Below are positions 54,306-62,784 of a stretch of DNA of 64,000 nt, piece by piece. Numbering within the stretch: the first letter of the stretch is position 1; each line of letters begins with the position of its first letter. A program made the position numbers and the translations under genes. The notes beneath the pieces were generated by a model, which saw nothing but the letters and a program-made list of their open reading frames with translations, made no database searches and had not been told where the DNA came from. The stretch comes from Streptomyces chattanoogensis (lineage in GTDB: Bacteria; Actinomycetota; Actinomycetes; Streptomycetales; Streptomycetaceae): the NCBI RefSeq assembly GCF_001294335.1, contig NZ_LGKG01000148.1:1-64000 (forward strand). Reading direction: 5' to 3'.

Positions 54306-56005
54306 CCTCCTACCGGGACAAGCCGTGGCTGGCACAGCTCAACGAGGCCCAGCGCGCCCCCGTCCAGCCGCCGCCCTCGGTGCTGCACGCCTTCCGGGCG
54401 GCGGTCCGCAGCGCGCCCGGCCGCACCGCGCTCGCCTACTTCGACGGGCGGCTGTCCTACGCCGAGACCGACGCGCTCTCCGACGGCATCGCCGCCCACC
54501 TCGCCGCCCGCGGCTTCGCCCGCGGCGACCGGGCCGCGGTGATGCTGCAGAACACCCCGCACTTCGTGCTCGCGGTGCTCGGCGTCTGGAAGGCGGGCGG
54601 AGTGGTGGTGCCCGTCAACCCCATGTACAAATCCGGCGAGATGCGGCACATCCTGGACGACGCCGAGGTCACGGCCGTCATCTGCGCCGACCGCACCTGG
54701 GACGCCTTTCTCCGCGCCCTCGCCGCCGGGACGCCGTCCGTACGGATCGCGCTCACCGCCCAGGAGGCGGGACTCCAGACGCGCGACGACGAGCGGGTGC
54801 TGCGCGGTCAGCTCCCCCAAGCACCTTCGACAGGCTCCGGTGCAGGGGGGACCCGCTCCGGCCCGCGCGAGGGCGCCGACGACCTGCTGGCCGTCGCGCG
54901 GACGGCGGGCCGGATCCGGGCGGTGCCGCCCGACCCGGAGCTCACCGCCGACGACGTCGCGCTGATCAGCTACACCTCGGGCACCAGCGGCACCCCCAAG
55001 GGCGCCACCAACACCCACGGCAACATCACCTACATCGCCGAACGCCAGCGCACCGGCCTGGGCCTGCCCGAGGGCGCCACCTACTTCGCGCTCGCCCCGC
55101 TCTTCCACATCACCGGCCTGGTCAGCGAGCTGGCCGCCGCCCTCGTCAACGCCGGCACCCTCGCGCTCGCCTACCGCTTCGAAGCAGGCGTCGTCCTGGA
55201 CGCCTTCCTGGAGCACCGGCCCGCCTACACGGTCGGCCCGGCCACCGCCTATATGGCGCTGATGGCCCACCCGGACGCGAGCCGCGACCACTTCGCGTCC
55301 TTCGTCGCCATGTACTCCGGCGGGGCGCCGCTGCCGCCCGCCCTGGTGGAGACGTTCCGTGCCGACTTCGGCCCGTACCTCCACAACGGCTACGGACTGA
55401 CCGAGTGCACCGCCCCCTGCGCCAGCGTCCCGCCCGGCCGCGAGGCCCCCGTCGACAAGGTCTCCGGCGCGCTCGCCGTCGGCGTCCCCGGCCCCGACAC
55501 CGTCATCCGGATCATCGACGAGAACGGTGCGGACCTGCCGTTCGGCGAACCGGGCGAGATCGCGGTGCGCGGCCCCCAGGTCGTCCCCGGCTACTGGCGG
55601 CGCCCGGAGGCCACCGCCGCGGCCCTCCCCGACGGCGAACTGCGCACCGGTGACATCGGCTTCATGGACACCGACGGCTGGCTCTACGTCGTCGACCGCA
55701 AGAAGGACATGATCAACGCCTCTGGCTTCAAGGTGTGGCCGAGGGAGGTCGAGGACGTCCTCTACACCCACCCGGCGGTGCGCGAGGCAGCCGTCGTCGG
55801 GGTGCCGGACCCCTACCGCGGCGAGTCGGTCAAGGCATATGTCAGTCTCCGTCCCGGAGCCTCGGCGGAGCCCGCCGAGCTGTCCGCCTTCTGCAAGGAA
55901 CGGCTGGCCGCGTACAAATATCCCCGGACGGTGGTGATCCTGGCCGAGCTCCCCAAGACCACGAGTGGCAAGATCCTCCGACGGGAGCTGCGCCACCGCG
56001 CATGA
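54302..56005 (+). CDS. Acyl-CoA synthetase (AMP-forming)
   Basis: The 567-residue ligase has the P-loop YTSGTSGTPKG (224-234), the GYGLTE motif, ELRTGDIGFMDTDGWLYVVD and catalytic Lys557 in KTTSGKILRREL. It should convert a fatty or aromatic acid to its CoA ester. Residues about 168-190 (GQLPQAPSTGSGAGGTRSG) are encoded by a palindromic dispersed element inserted in frame between the first subdomain and the P-loop region. The GTG start overlaps the SDR stop by four bases, and the TetR gene follows. Substrate unknown. Confidence 0.93.
   Translation: MTSYRDKPWLAQLNEAQRAPVQPPPSVLHAFRAAVRSAPGRTALAYFDGRLSYAETDALSDGIAAHLAARGFARGDRAAVMLQNTPHFVLAVLGVWKAGGVVVPVNPMYKSGEMRHILDDAEVTAVICADRTWDAFLRALAAGTPSVRIALTAQEAGLQTRDDERVLRGQLPQAPSTGSGAGGTRSGPREGADDLLAVARTAGRIRAVPPDPELTADDVALISYTSGTSGTPKGATNTHGNITYIAERQRTGLGLPEGATYFALAPLFHITGLVSELAAALVNAGTLALAYRFEAGVVLDAFLEHRPAYTVGPATAYMALMAHPDASRDHFASFVAMYSGGAPLPPALVETFRADFGPYLHNGYGLTECTAPCASVPPGREAPVDKVSGALAVGVPGPDTVIRIIDENGADLPFGEPGEIAVRGPQVVPGYWRRPEATAAALPDGELRTGDIGFMDTDGWLYVVDRKKDMINASGFKVWPREVEDVLYTHPAVREAAVVGVPDPYRGESVKAYVSLRPGASAEPAELSAFCKERLAAYKYPRTVVILAELPKTTSGKILRRELRHRA
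54811..54853 (-). repeat. Palindromic dispersed element inserted in the AMP-ligase gene
   Basis: CTCCCCCAAGCACC, a loop and GGTGCAGGGGGGACCC form a hairpin framed by C and G runs. Read on the reverse strand it follows the pattern of the elements at 32213-32250 and 32813-32847 (G-run, TCC/TAC, stem-loop, TTGGGGGAG). It keeps the reading frame. Confidence 0.5.
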
Positions 56006-56031
56006 CGTACGACGAAGGACAGGTGAGGGCG

Positions 56032-56646
56032 ATGGCCGGCACGAAGGACGGCAGCGGCAACGGCGGCAACGGCAGCGCGAAGCCGGTGGCCCGACGGCTG
56101 CTGGCCACCGCCACCAGGCTCTTCGCGGAACAGGGCTACGACCGCACCTCCGTCCAGGAGATCGTGGACGCGGCGGGGGTCACCAAGGGCGCCCTTTACC
56201 ACTACTTCGGCTCCAAGGAAGATCTGCTGCACGAGGTCTACGGCCGGGTGCTGCGGCTCCAGCAGGAACGGCTGGACCACTTCGCGGACGCCGACGCTCC
56301 GGTGGAGCAGCGGCTGCGGGACGCCGCCGCCGATGTCGTCGTCACCACCATCGAGAACCTCGACGACACCAAGATCTTCTTCCGCTCGATGCACCACCTC
56401 GGCCCCGAGAAGGACAAGCAGGTACGGGCCGAACGGCGGCGCTACCACGAGCGCTTCCGGGCGCTGATCGAGGAGGGCCAGCGGACCGGGGTCTTCACCT
56501 CCGGCATCCCCGCCGATCTCGTCGTGGACTACCACTTCGGGTCCGTCCACCACCTCGGCACGTGGTACCGGGAGGACGGCCCGCTCAGCCCGCAGCAGGT
56601 GGCCGACCATCTGGCCGACCTCCTGCTGCGGGCACTGCGCCCGTAA
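56032..56646 (+). CDS. TetR-family regulator of the SDR-ligase and APH-ACAD operons
   Basis: The 204-residue protein has a canonical TetR helix-turn-helix (RLLATATRLFAEQGYDRTSV, then QEIVDAAGVTKGALYHYFGS) and a ligand domain. A Gly/Asn/Ser-rich leader (GSGNGGNGSAKP) precedes it. ATG 56032 has GGTGAGGG upstream; ATG 56002, which overlaps the ligase stop, is an alternative. It is the last gene of the SDR-ligase operon and converges on the acyl-CoA dehydrogenase gene. Related palindromes lie before both operons (53451 and 59023), so it probably represses both and is relieved by an acyl-CoA. Confidence 0.92.
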   Translation: MAGTKDGSGNGGNGSAKPVARRLLATATRLFAEQGYDRTSVQEIVDAAGVTKGALYHYFGSKEDLLHEVYGRVLRLQQERLDHFADADAPVEQRLRDAAADVVVTTIENLDDTKIFFRSMHHLGPEKDKQVRAERRRYHERFRALIEEGQRTGVFTSGIPADLVVDYHFGSVHHLGTWYREDGPLSPQQVADHLADLLLRALRP

Positions 56647-56679
56647 CGCCGTTACAGATACGGATTCACCGGTACTGCT

Positions 56680-57912
56680 TCACCGGTACTGCCGCAGCTC
56701 ACGGCGCGCCAGCGACCGCTGATGCACCTCGTCCGGCCCGTCCGCCAGCCGCAGCGTCCGCGCCGCCGCCCACAGCTCGGCCAGCGGGAAGTCCTGGCTG
56801 ACCCCGCCCGCACCGTGCAGCTGCACCGCCTTGTCGAGGATGTCCACGACCGTCCGCGGGGTGGCGATCTTGATGGACTGGATCTCGGTGTGCGCGCCCT
56901 TGTTGCCGACGGTGTCCATCAGCCAGGCGGTCTTCAGCACCAGCAGCCGCAGCTGCTCCACCGCGACCCGGGCGTCCGCGATCCACTCCTGGACCACCCC
57001 CTGCTGCGCCAGCGGCTTCCCGAAGGCCGTACGGGACACCGCGCGCCGGCACATCAGCTCGATGGCGCGCTCGGCCATCCCGATCAGCCGCATGCAGTGG
57101 TGGATCCGGCCGGGCCCGAGCCGGGCCTGGGCGATACCGAAGCCGCCGCCCTCCTCACCGATCAGATTGCCGACCGGGACGCGTACGTCGTCGAAGACGA
57201 CCTCGGCGTGCCCGCCGTGATAGTGGTCCTCGTACCCGTAGACCTGCATGGCCCGCTTCACCACCAGGCCCGGCGTATCGCGTGGCACCAGCACCATCGA
57301 CTGCTGCCGGCGGATGTCGGAGCCCTCCGGGTCCGTCTTCCCCATCACGATGAAGATCTGGCACAGCGGGTTCATCGCCCCGGAGATGTACCACTTCCGC
57401 CCGTTGATGACGTACTCGTCGCCGTCCCGCTCGATCCGGGTCTCGATGTTCGTCGCGTCCGACGACGCGACCTCCGGCTCCGTCATCGCGAACGCCGACC
57501 GGATCTCGCCCGCCAGCAGCGGCTCCAGCCACCGCTTCTTCTGCGCCTCGTCGCCGAACTGCGCCAGCACCTCCATGTTGCCGGTGTCCGGCGCCGCACA
57601 GTTCAGCGCGGTGGGCGCCAACTGCGGGCTGCGCCCGGTGATTTCGGCCAGCGGCGCGTACTGGAGGTTGGTCAGCCCCGCGCCGTGCTCCTCGCCCGGC
57701 AGGCTGTGCTGGTCGACAAAGAAGAGATTCCACAGCCCCTGCTGACGGGCCTCGGCCTTCAGCTCCTCCACGACCGCCGGGGTGTCCCACGGCGAAGCGA
57801 GCGCGGCCCGCTGCTCGTCCGCGGTCCGCTCGGCCGGATGGACATGCTCGTCCATGAACGTCAGGAGCTTTTCGCGCAGCTCTTCCGTACGGGCGTCGAA
57901 TGCGAAGTCCAT
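56680..57912 (-). CDS. ACAD10/11-like acyl-CoA dehydrogenase
   Basis: The 410-residue FAD enzyme has AFAMTEPEVASSDATNIETR (FAD-binding region, near 143) and a C-terminal LRLADGPDEVHQRSLAR. The DGPDEVH sequence in place of EGT-Q marks the ACAD10/ACAD11 branch. In animals those proteins carry an aminoglycoside-phosphotransferase-like domain in the same chain and degrade 4-hydroxy fatty acids. Here that domain is the adjacent gene, seven bases upstream. The pair is therefore a split version. Confidence 0.92.
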   Translation of the reverse strand: MDFAFDARTEELREKLLTFMDEHVHPAERTADEQRAALASPWDTPAVVEELKAEARQQGLWNLFFVDQHSLPGEEHGAGLTNLQYAPLAEITGRSPQLAPTALNCAAPDTGNMEVLAQFGDEAQKKRWLEPLLAGEIRSAFAMTEPEVASSDATNIETRIERDGDEYVINGRKWYISGAMNPLCQIFIVMGKTDPEGSDIRRQQSMVLVPRDTPGLVVKRAMQVYGYEDHYHGGHAEVVFDDVRVPVGNLIGEEGGGFGIAQARLGPGRIHHCMRLIGMAERAIELMCRRAVSRTAFGKPLAQQGVVQEWIADARVAVEQLRLLVLKTAWLMDTVGNKGAHTEIQSIKIATPRTVVDILDKAVQLHGAGGVSQDFPLAELWAAARTLRLADGPDEVHQRSLARRELRQYR

Positions 57913-57919
57913 GGGTGCC

Positions 57920-58975
57920 TCAGCCTTCCTTGAGGGTGGTGAGTCCGTGGTCGATGAATACCGGCACCAGCTCGCCGATCCGGTCGAAGCCCGCGCCGAC
58001 CGTCTGGCCGAGCGTGAAGCGGTAGTGGATGCCCTCGAGGATCACCGCGAGCTTGAACCAGGCGAAGGCGGTGTACCAGGAGATCGCGGAGGTGTCCCGG
58101 CCGGAGCGGGCGGCATAGCGCTCGATCAGCTCGGCGGGGGAGGGGTGGCCGGCGGCGCCGCTGGTGGTGCTGACGGGCGACTCGGCCAGCCCCAGGTCCT
58201 GGCTGTACATCACCAGCAGGCCGAGGTCGGTGAGCGGATCGCCGAGCGTGGACATCTCCCAGTCCAGGACGGCCCTGATGGCCCCGTCGGCACCCACCAG
58301 AACGTTGTCGAGCCGGTAGTCGCCGTGGACGACGGCCGGTGCGGGGGAGGCGGGCAGCGCCCGGCCCAGCGACTCGTGCAGCTCGTCGATCCCCGGCAGC
58401 TCGCGGTTCTTCGATGCCCCCAGCTGCTTTCCCCAGCGCCGCAGCTGACGCTCCAGGAAGCCCTCCGGCCGCCCGAAGTCGCCGAGCCCGACCGCCTCCG
58501 GGTCCACGGCGTGCAGATCGACGAGCGTGTCGACCAGGGACAGCACCACCGCGTGCGTGCGCTCGGCGCCGAGCGGGGCGAGCTGGTCCGCCGTCCGGTA
58601 CGGGGTGCCCTCGACCAGCTCCATCACATAGAACGGCGCCCCGATCACCGACTCGTCCTCGCACAGCAGCAGCGCCTCGGGCACCGGCACCGGCGTCTCG
58701 TACAGCGCGCTGATGACCCGGTGCTCACGCCGCATGTCGTGCGCGGTCGCCAGCACATGGCCGAGCGGCGGCCGCCGGACGACCCAGGAGGAGGCGCCGT
58801 CGGTGACGCGGTAGGTGAGATTGGACCGCCCGCCCTCGATCAGCTGCGCGCTCAGCGGCCCGCCGGCCAGGCCCGGCCGCTCCCGGTCCAGATGCGCGCG
58901 CAGCCGGGTGAGATCGAGGCCCGGGGGTTCCTCCCGGCCCGCGGCCTGCGGGGCAGGGGTGCCCTTGCTCATCAT
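57920..58975 (-). CDS. APH-like phosphotransferase paired with the ACAD11-like dehydrogenase
   Basis: The 351-residue kinase-fold protein has the catalytic loop VVHGDYRLDNVLVG (His217, Asp219, Asn224) and the metal-binding DWEMSTLGDP with Asp238. This DWE-STLGDP variant is that of ACAD10/11-type kinase domains rather than antibiotic-resistance APHs. It likely phosphorylates the 4-hydroxyl group of a hydroxyacyl-CoA so that the dehydrogenase can eliminate it. It starts at 58975 and is followed by the dehydrogenase gene after seven bases. A 20-bp palindrome lies 48 nt upstream. Confidence 0.9.
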   Translation of the reverse strand: MMSKGTPAPQAAGREEPPGLDLTRLRAHLDRERPGLAGGPLSAQLIEGGRSNLTYRVTDGASSWVVRRPPLGHVLATAHDMRREHRVISALYETPVPVPEALLLCEDESVIGAPFYVMELVEGTPYRTADQLAPLGAERTHAVVLSLVDTLVDLHAVDPEAVGLGDFGRPEGFLERQLRRWGKQLGASKNRELPGIDELHESLGRALPASPAPAVVHGDYRLDNVLVGADGAIRAVLDWEMSTLGDPLTDLGLLVMYSQDLGLAESPVSTTSGAAGHPSPAELIERYAARSGRDTSAISWYTAFAWFKLAVILEGIHYRFTLGQTVGAGFDRIGELVPVFIDHGLTTLKEG

Positions 58976-59022
58976 GCTCCTCCGATGGTGGATGGGGACG
59001 GTCGACCGATCGCTGCACCGAT

Positions 59023-59042
59023 CATGCCGACTAGTCGGTATG
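59023..59042. promoter_or_regulatory. 20-bp near-perfect palindrome before the APH-ACAD operon
   Basis: CATGCCGACTAGTCGGTATG has one mismatch between arms and is a textbook TetR operator. The half CATACCGACT (reverse strand) is repeated at 53451-53460 before the SDR-ligase operon. It lies 48 nt upstream of the kinase start. Confidence 0.7.
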
Positions 59043-59115
59043 GAGTCCAGTGCCGGAGCGTGGGGCCTCCGTCACGCACCCCGTCCGCCCCGCATCCCGC
59101 CCCGCACCCGGCCCG

Positions 59116-60054
59116 TCAGGCGTGGCAAGCCATCGGAACCCCGCCGTTCATCGCCGTCATCTCACCGAACCCGGCCACCGGATCCAGCGGGGCACCCGGC
59201 TCCCCGCCCGCCAGCTCGGCGTAGGCGCGATGCAGATTCGCCACCAGCCGCTCACTCTCGGCCAGCTCCCCGAACGGCCCCAGATCCGCCTCCCGGGCCA
59301 CCTCCAGCGGCGTCCGCCCGGCCTCCCGGCCGCTGCGCGCCAGCGCCTCGACATACCGCAGATAGCGCTCGATGCCGTCGTACACCTCGGGCCCGGTCAC
59401 CGGCCCGTGCCCGGGGACGACGGTCTGCGCGTCCAGCGAGCGCAGCAGGTCCAGGGCGCGCAGCGAACCGGTCAGCGAGCCCATGAAGACGAACGGGGTC
59501 CCGCCGTGGAAGACCAGGTCCCCGGTGAAGACGATGCGCTGCGCGGGCAGCCAGACGATGGTGTCGCCGGGGGTGTGCGCGACGCCCGGGTGCAGCAGCC
59601 GCACCTCGATGCCGCCGACGTGGAGGGTCAGCTCGTCGGTGAAGGTGACCGTGGGCGCGGTCAGGCGGATGTCGCCGTACTCCACCTCGGGCCACACCGC
59701 ATGCAGCTGGTGGCCGGCGGCCAGCAGTTCGCGGCGGCAGGCGGCATGCCCGATGACCGTCGCCTCGGGGGTGAAGACGCTGTTGCCGTAGGTGTGGTCG
59801 CCGTGGTGGTGGGTGTTGACCACCGTCCGGGGCGTGGGCGCGCCGCTCTCGGCGATCCGGCGGCGCAGCAGGCGCGCCCGGCGCTCGGTGGCGGCGGTGT
59901 CCACGACGAGGGTGGCGTCCCCGTCGGTGACGAACCCGGCGTTGTTGAGGCACCAGCCGCCGTCCGGCTGAATGAAGGCGTGCACACCGGCAGCCAGTTG
60001 GGTGAGATAGGGCTCCGGGAGGGCGGCGTCGGCTGTACGGGCGGAACCGGTCAT
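59116..60054 (-). CDS. Metallo-beta-lactamase-fold hydrolase
   Basis: The 312-residue protein has the zinc motif THHHGDH (His82, His84, Asp86, His87), VVDTAATERR before it, a further His in LLHPGVAHTPGD, FTGDLVF for the bridging Asp, and PGHGPV near residue 212. These mark a quinoprotein-relay or MBL-type hydrolase acting on an ester or thioester. The C-terminal 80 residues are helical. The ATG at 60054 is used. It lies between the APH-ACAD operon and the DUF202 genes on the same strand. Substrate not predictable. Confidence 0.88.
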   Translation of the reverse strand: MTGSARTADAALPEPYLTQLAAGVHAFIQPDGGWCLNNAGFVTDGDATLVVDTAATERRARLLRRRIAESGAPTPRTVVNTHHHGDHTYGNSVFTPEATVIGHAACRRELLAAGHQLHAVWPEVEYGDIRLTAPTVTFTDELTLHVGGIEVRLLHPGVAHTPGDTIVWLPAQRIVFTGDLVFHGGTPFVFMGSLTGSLRALDLLRSLDAQTVVPGHGPVTGPEVYDGIERYLRYVEALARSGREAGRTPLEVAREADLGPFGELAESERLVANLHRAYAELAGGEPGAPLDPVAGFGEMTAMNGGVPMACHA

Positions 60055-60100
60055 GAATCCCCTTGTGACGAGCGGTCAGCTTCTCTGTCTTTTTCCGTGA

Positions 60101-60451
60101 CTACGACACCACTATCGCCGCCCCGAACACCGCCAGCGTCACCGTGCAGCCGGCCAGCAGCAGCGCGATCCACGCGGGCAGGTCCGGCGGGCGGCCGGTG
60201 GCCATGGCGCGGACCCGGCGGTGGGACACCGCGACGAAGGTGAGCCAGAGCAGCGCCACCAGGGCCGCCAGGGCGACGTCCACCGCGAACGGCGCGGTGC
60301 TCCGCAGGAGCCGGCGGCCGGCCAGGAGGGCGACGACCGTGCAGGACAGGGTCGTCCGCCGCCAGGCCAGCCGGGTGCGTTCCGGCTGGAGCCCGGGGTC
60401 CCGGCCGGGTGCCGGCGGCCGGGACCCCGCGCCCCGCTGCGCGTCCCCCAT
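60101..60451 (-). CDS. DUF202 small membrane protein
   Basis: The 116-residue protein has a polar N-terminus with DPGLQPERTRLAWRRTTLSC, the DUF202 signature E-T-LAW-RT, and three hydrophobic helices. It is encoded two bases after the other DUF202 gene, so the two products may form a heteromeric membrane complex. The function of DUF202 in bacteria is not established. ATG 60451 begins MGDAQRGAG; upstream in-frame sequence belongs to the neighbour's coding region. Confidence 0.82.
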   Translation of the reverse strand: MGDAQRGAGSRPPAPGRDPGLQPERTRLAWRRTTLSCTVVALLAGRRLLRSTAPFAVDVALAALVALLWLTFVAVSHRRVRAMATGRPPDLPAWIALLLAGCTVTLAVFGAAIVVS

Positions 60452-60453
60452 CG

Positions 60454-60864
60454 CTAGCCGGTCCGGCCCAGCACGACGAGGACGACCAGCACGGCCGCCA
60501 GCACCCCGACACCCAGGGCCAGCACGGACGGGAAGCGGGAGAGGGGCAGATCCTCGCCGCGGCGCATCGCGAGCTCGCAGCGGACCCAGTGGTTGACCGC
60601 CCGCAGGGCGCACAGCGCGCCCGCCACCAGCAGGACGACGGTGCAGGTCAGCCGCAGCGTCCCGGACAGCCGCGGCAGGAACTGGTCCACCGCGAAGCCG
60701 CCGCCGACCAGCGCCAGCCCGGTACGCAACCAGGCCAGAAACGTGCGCTCATTGGCCAGCGAGAAGCGGTAGTCGGGTGTGCTGCCCTCCTCGCGGACCC
60801 GCGCGGGCGCCCACCACAGCCGTACGGCAGCGCCGACCGACCGGAGACCGTCCCTGAGGATCAT
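60454..60864 (-). CDS. DUF202 (YidH-like) membrane protein
   Basis: The 136-residue protein has the DUF202 core SLANERTFLAWLRTGLALVG (36-55) and three hydrophobic segments, with two more basic turns than its downstream partner. It is the first of a two-gene unit with the gene at 60101, separated by two bases. The pairing of a YidH-like and a second DUF202 protein is common in actinobacteria. No biochemical role can be inferred. It is downstream of the NUDIX gene by only nine bases and may be co-transcribed. Confidence 0.87.
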   Translation of the reverse strand: MILRDGLRSVGAAVRLWWAPARVREEGSTPDYRFSLANERTFLAWLRTGLALVGGGFAVDQFLPRLSGTLRLTCTVVLLVAGALCALRAVNHWVRCELAMRRGEDLPLSRFPSVLALGVGVLAAVLVVLVVLGRTG

Positions 60865-60873
60865 GCCCGCACC

Positions 60874-61437
60874 CTAACGGCCGGTCCCGTGGCTGCCGCC
60901 GACGGATCCGGACTCCCGGCGGGCCAGCAGCTCCCGGTACGCGGCCAGCCCGTCCGGCGTCCACGGCCACTCCTCCAGCCGCCGGGCCAGCTCCTCCTCC
61001 GTCATGAAGGCGTGCCAGTCGACCTCCGACGCCTGCGGGTCGACCGGCCCCGTCCAGCGCACCTGGTAGACCGCCGACCACCAGGTGTGCTCGGCCGTCT
61101 CGTACAGGAACTTGAACAGCGGCTCCGGCTGCGCCAGCCCCCGCACCCCCAGCTCCTCCTCCGCCTCCCGCAGCGCCGCCTGGTCGTAGCTCTCGCCGGT
61201 GCCGACCACCCCGCCCACGAACATGTCGTAGTGCGCGGGGAACACCAGCTTCTGCGGGGTCCGCCGGTGCACGAAGATCCGGTCCTCGGCGTCCCGGACC
61301 AGGACGAAGGCGCAGCGGGTCCGCATCCGGCGGGCATACGTCTCGCCGCGTGGTGCCTGCCCCACGACCTCGTCGTTCTCATCGACGACGTCGAGGACCT
61401 CGTCGGCGTTGAGCGGCTGCTGAGCGGGATCGGTCAT
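60874..61437 (-). CDS. NUDIX hydrolase
   Basis: The 187-residue protein contains a complete NUDIX box, Gly76-x5-Glu82-x7-Arg90-Glu91-x-x-Glu94-Glu95-x-Gly97, in GGVVGTGESYDQAALREAEE and following residues. The N-terminal VVDENDEVVGQAPR and the VHRRT motif resemble the isopentenyl-diphosphate-isomerase-like or YfcD branch. It would hydrolyse a nucleoside diphosphate derivative or related compound. It lies upstream of the DUF202 pair on the same strand with a nine-base gap. Confidence 0.93.
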   Translation of the reverse strand: MTDPAQQPLNADEVLDVVDENDEVVGQAPRGETYARRMRTRCAFVLVRDAEDRIFVHRRTPQKLVFPAHYDMFVGGVVGTGESYDQAALREAEEELGVRGLAQPEPLFKFLYETAEHTWWSAVYQVRWTGPVDPQASEVDWHAFMTEEELARRLEEWPWTPDGLAAYRELLARRESGSVGGSHGTGR

Positions 61438-61527
61438 GCGTCGAGTGTCCGTTCACCATGATCGATCCACAAGAGGCACCGGACCACCCACGCAAGCCCC
61501 CACGGGGTTTTCCCATCCTCAACGGGG

Positions 61528-61639
61528 AGGTGCCGGGCTGTAGCGGCGGAGCCGTGTAAGCCCGGCGCCGCTGCCGAACAGCCCGCCGCAGGCGCAACGG
61601 CGACATCCCTCCCACGGCGGGACGGCCGACAACGTGGGG
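61528..61639 (-). repeat. Dispersed element copy 2
   Basis: In reverse orientation this matches the left unit of the element at 24463-24594: it shares GAGGTGCCGGGCTGTAGCGG and continuing sequence, the CCCGCCGCAGGCGCAACGGC arm and the GGACGGCCGACAACGTGGGG end. The arm centre differs (CATCCCTCCCA instead of GAAGAAACCG), and this copy lacks about 20 bp present internally in copy 1. It lies in the 227-nt gap between the NUDIX and transporter genes. Confidence 0.8.
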
Positions 61640-61665
61640 CGCCCCCACCTGGCGGCGGGGGCGCC
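61638..61665. terminator. Hairpin at the 3' end of the EamA-like transporter gene
   Basis: GGCGCCCCC (61638-61646) and GGGGGCGCC (61657-61665) form a perfect 9-bp stem with a 10-nt loop. It abuts the transporter stop codon and separates that transcript from the dispersed element and the NUDIX gene downstream. Confidence 0.6.
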
Positions 61666-62570
61666 TATCGCGGCTGCAGCTCCCGTACGGGAGGGTCCGT
61701 CTTGCCTGCCCCCGGCGGCATCGCCGGATGGCTGCCGATCAGGACGATGCCCGCGATGACGGCCGCTATCCCGGCGGCCTCCCAGGCCAGCGCCCCGGTG
61801 GTGACCCGTAGCTGGTCGCCGAGGAAGCCGACCCCGCAGGCGATCCCGGCCAGCGGCTGGGCCGCGGTCAGCGCGGGCAGCGACAGCCGTAGCGGCGCGG
61901 TCTCGAAGGCGCTCTGCACCATCACCAGCGCCATCACGCCGAGGACGACGATGGCGTACGGATGCCAGCTCGTCAGCACGGTGGCCCAGCCGCCCTGGCC
62001 GAGGCGTTCGCCGCTGATCCGGGTCAGCGCGTCCTGCAGCCCGTACAGAAGCCCGGCCGCGACGCCCAGCAGCGCCGCCTCCAGGCTGACGTGCGTCCGC
62101 TCGTGTTTGGCGACGGCCGCCAGTACCAGCGCGGCGCCCAGCAGGACGGCCGTGATCAGCCACTGGGCGGGGCGGCCGGCCTCGCTGGTGCCGCCGTGCG
62201 GCTGCCCGGCCACGATGAACGCCGTCACCCCGCCCGCCAGCAGCCACAGCCCGGCCCAGCCGCTGCGCCCGAGCCGCTGTCCGCTCAGCCGCCGGGCCAG
62301 CGCCATCGCGAACAGCAGATTGGTCGCCAGCAGCGGCTCCACCAGAGTGATGTCACCCATCCCCAGGGCCATCGCCCCCAGCGCCATCCCCACGATGAAC
62401 AGCCCGATGCCGGCCAGCCAGCGCGGCATCCGCACCAGGTCCAGCAGCAGCCGCAGCGAGAGGTAGTCCTTGGGCGGGGCGTGCTGCGCCGCCTCCTGCT
62501 GGAGGACGAAGCCCAGTCCCAGACAGCAGGCCGCCCCTAGGGCGAGCAGAATCACCGTCACGTCGCACAC
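61665..62570 (-). CDS. DMT-superfamily (EamA/NIPA-like) transporter
   Basis: The 301-residue protein has nine or ten hydrophobic helices in two repeats (GFVLQQEAAQHAPPKDYLSL in the first loop, GLLYGLQDALTR at the second repeat, GIACGVGFLGDQLRV near the end). The layout resembles actinobacterial DMT proteins distantly related to NIPA magnesium transporters. The GTG at 62570 is used; a GTG three codons later has GAGG at better spacing. Substrate unknown. It is divergent from the FAD dehydrogenase gene. Confidence 0.85.
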   Translation of the reverse strand: MCDVTVILLALGAACCLGLGFVLQQEAAQHAPPKDYLSLRLLLDLVRMPRWLAGIGLFIVGMALGAMALGMGDITLVEPLLATNLLFAMALARRLSGQRLGRSGWAGLWLLAGGVTAFIVAGQPHGGTSEAGRPAQWLITAVLLGAALVLAAVAKHERTHVSLEAALLGVAAGLLYGLQDALTRISGERLGQGGWATVLTSWHPYAIVVLGVMALVMVQSAFETAPLRLSLPALTAAQPLAGIACGVGFLGDQLRVTTGALAWEAAGIAAVIAGIVLIGSHPAMPPGAGKTDPPVRELQPR

Positions 62571-62784
62571 CTCGTATCGCGCGGGGCGGGGGATTGCGCC
62601 TGAGGACAGTCATCCGGCGGGCTGCCCGGGGTGGCCCTCAACACCCACCATTCTTGCGCGCACCCGCCCGTACCACCCGGTAACAAAGGGTTGACGGCAT
62701 GGTGAGCACGCGCTGAGGATCGTGACCACCACGGCGGCCGGGGCGTCCGGCGGGCTTCGGCGAGGAGAGCGGAAGAGAGCGCAG

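Noticed and set aside
57920..58975. Aminoglycoside resistance gene
   Set aside because: The DWE-STLGDP variant and pairing with an ACAD11-like gene indicate a metabolic kinase, not drug resistance.
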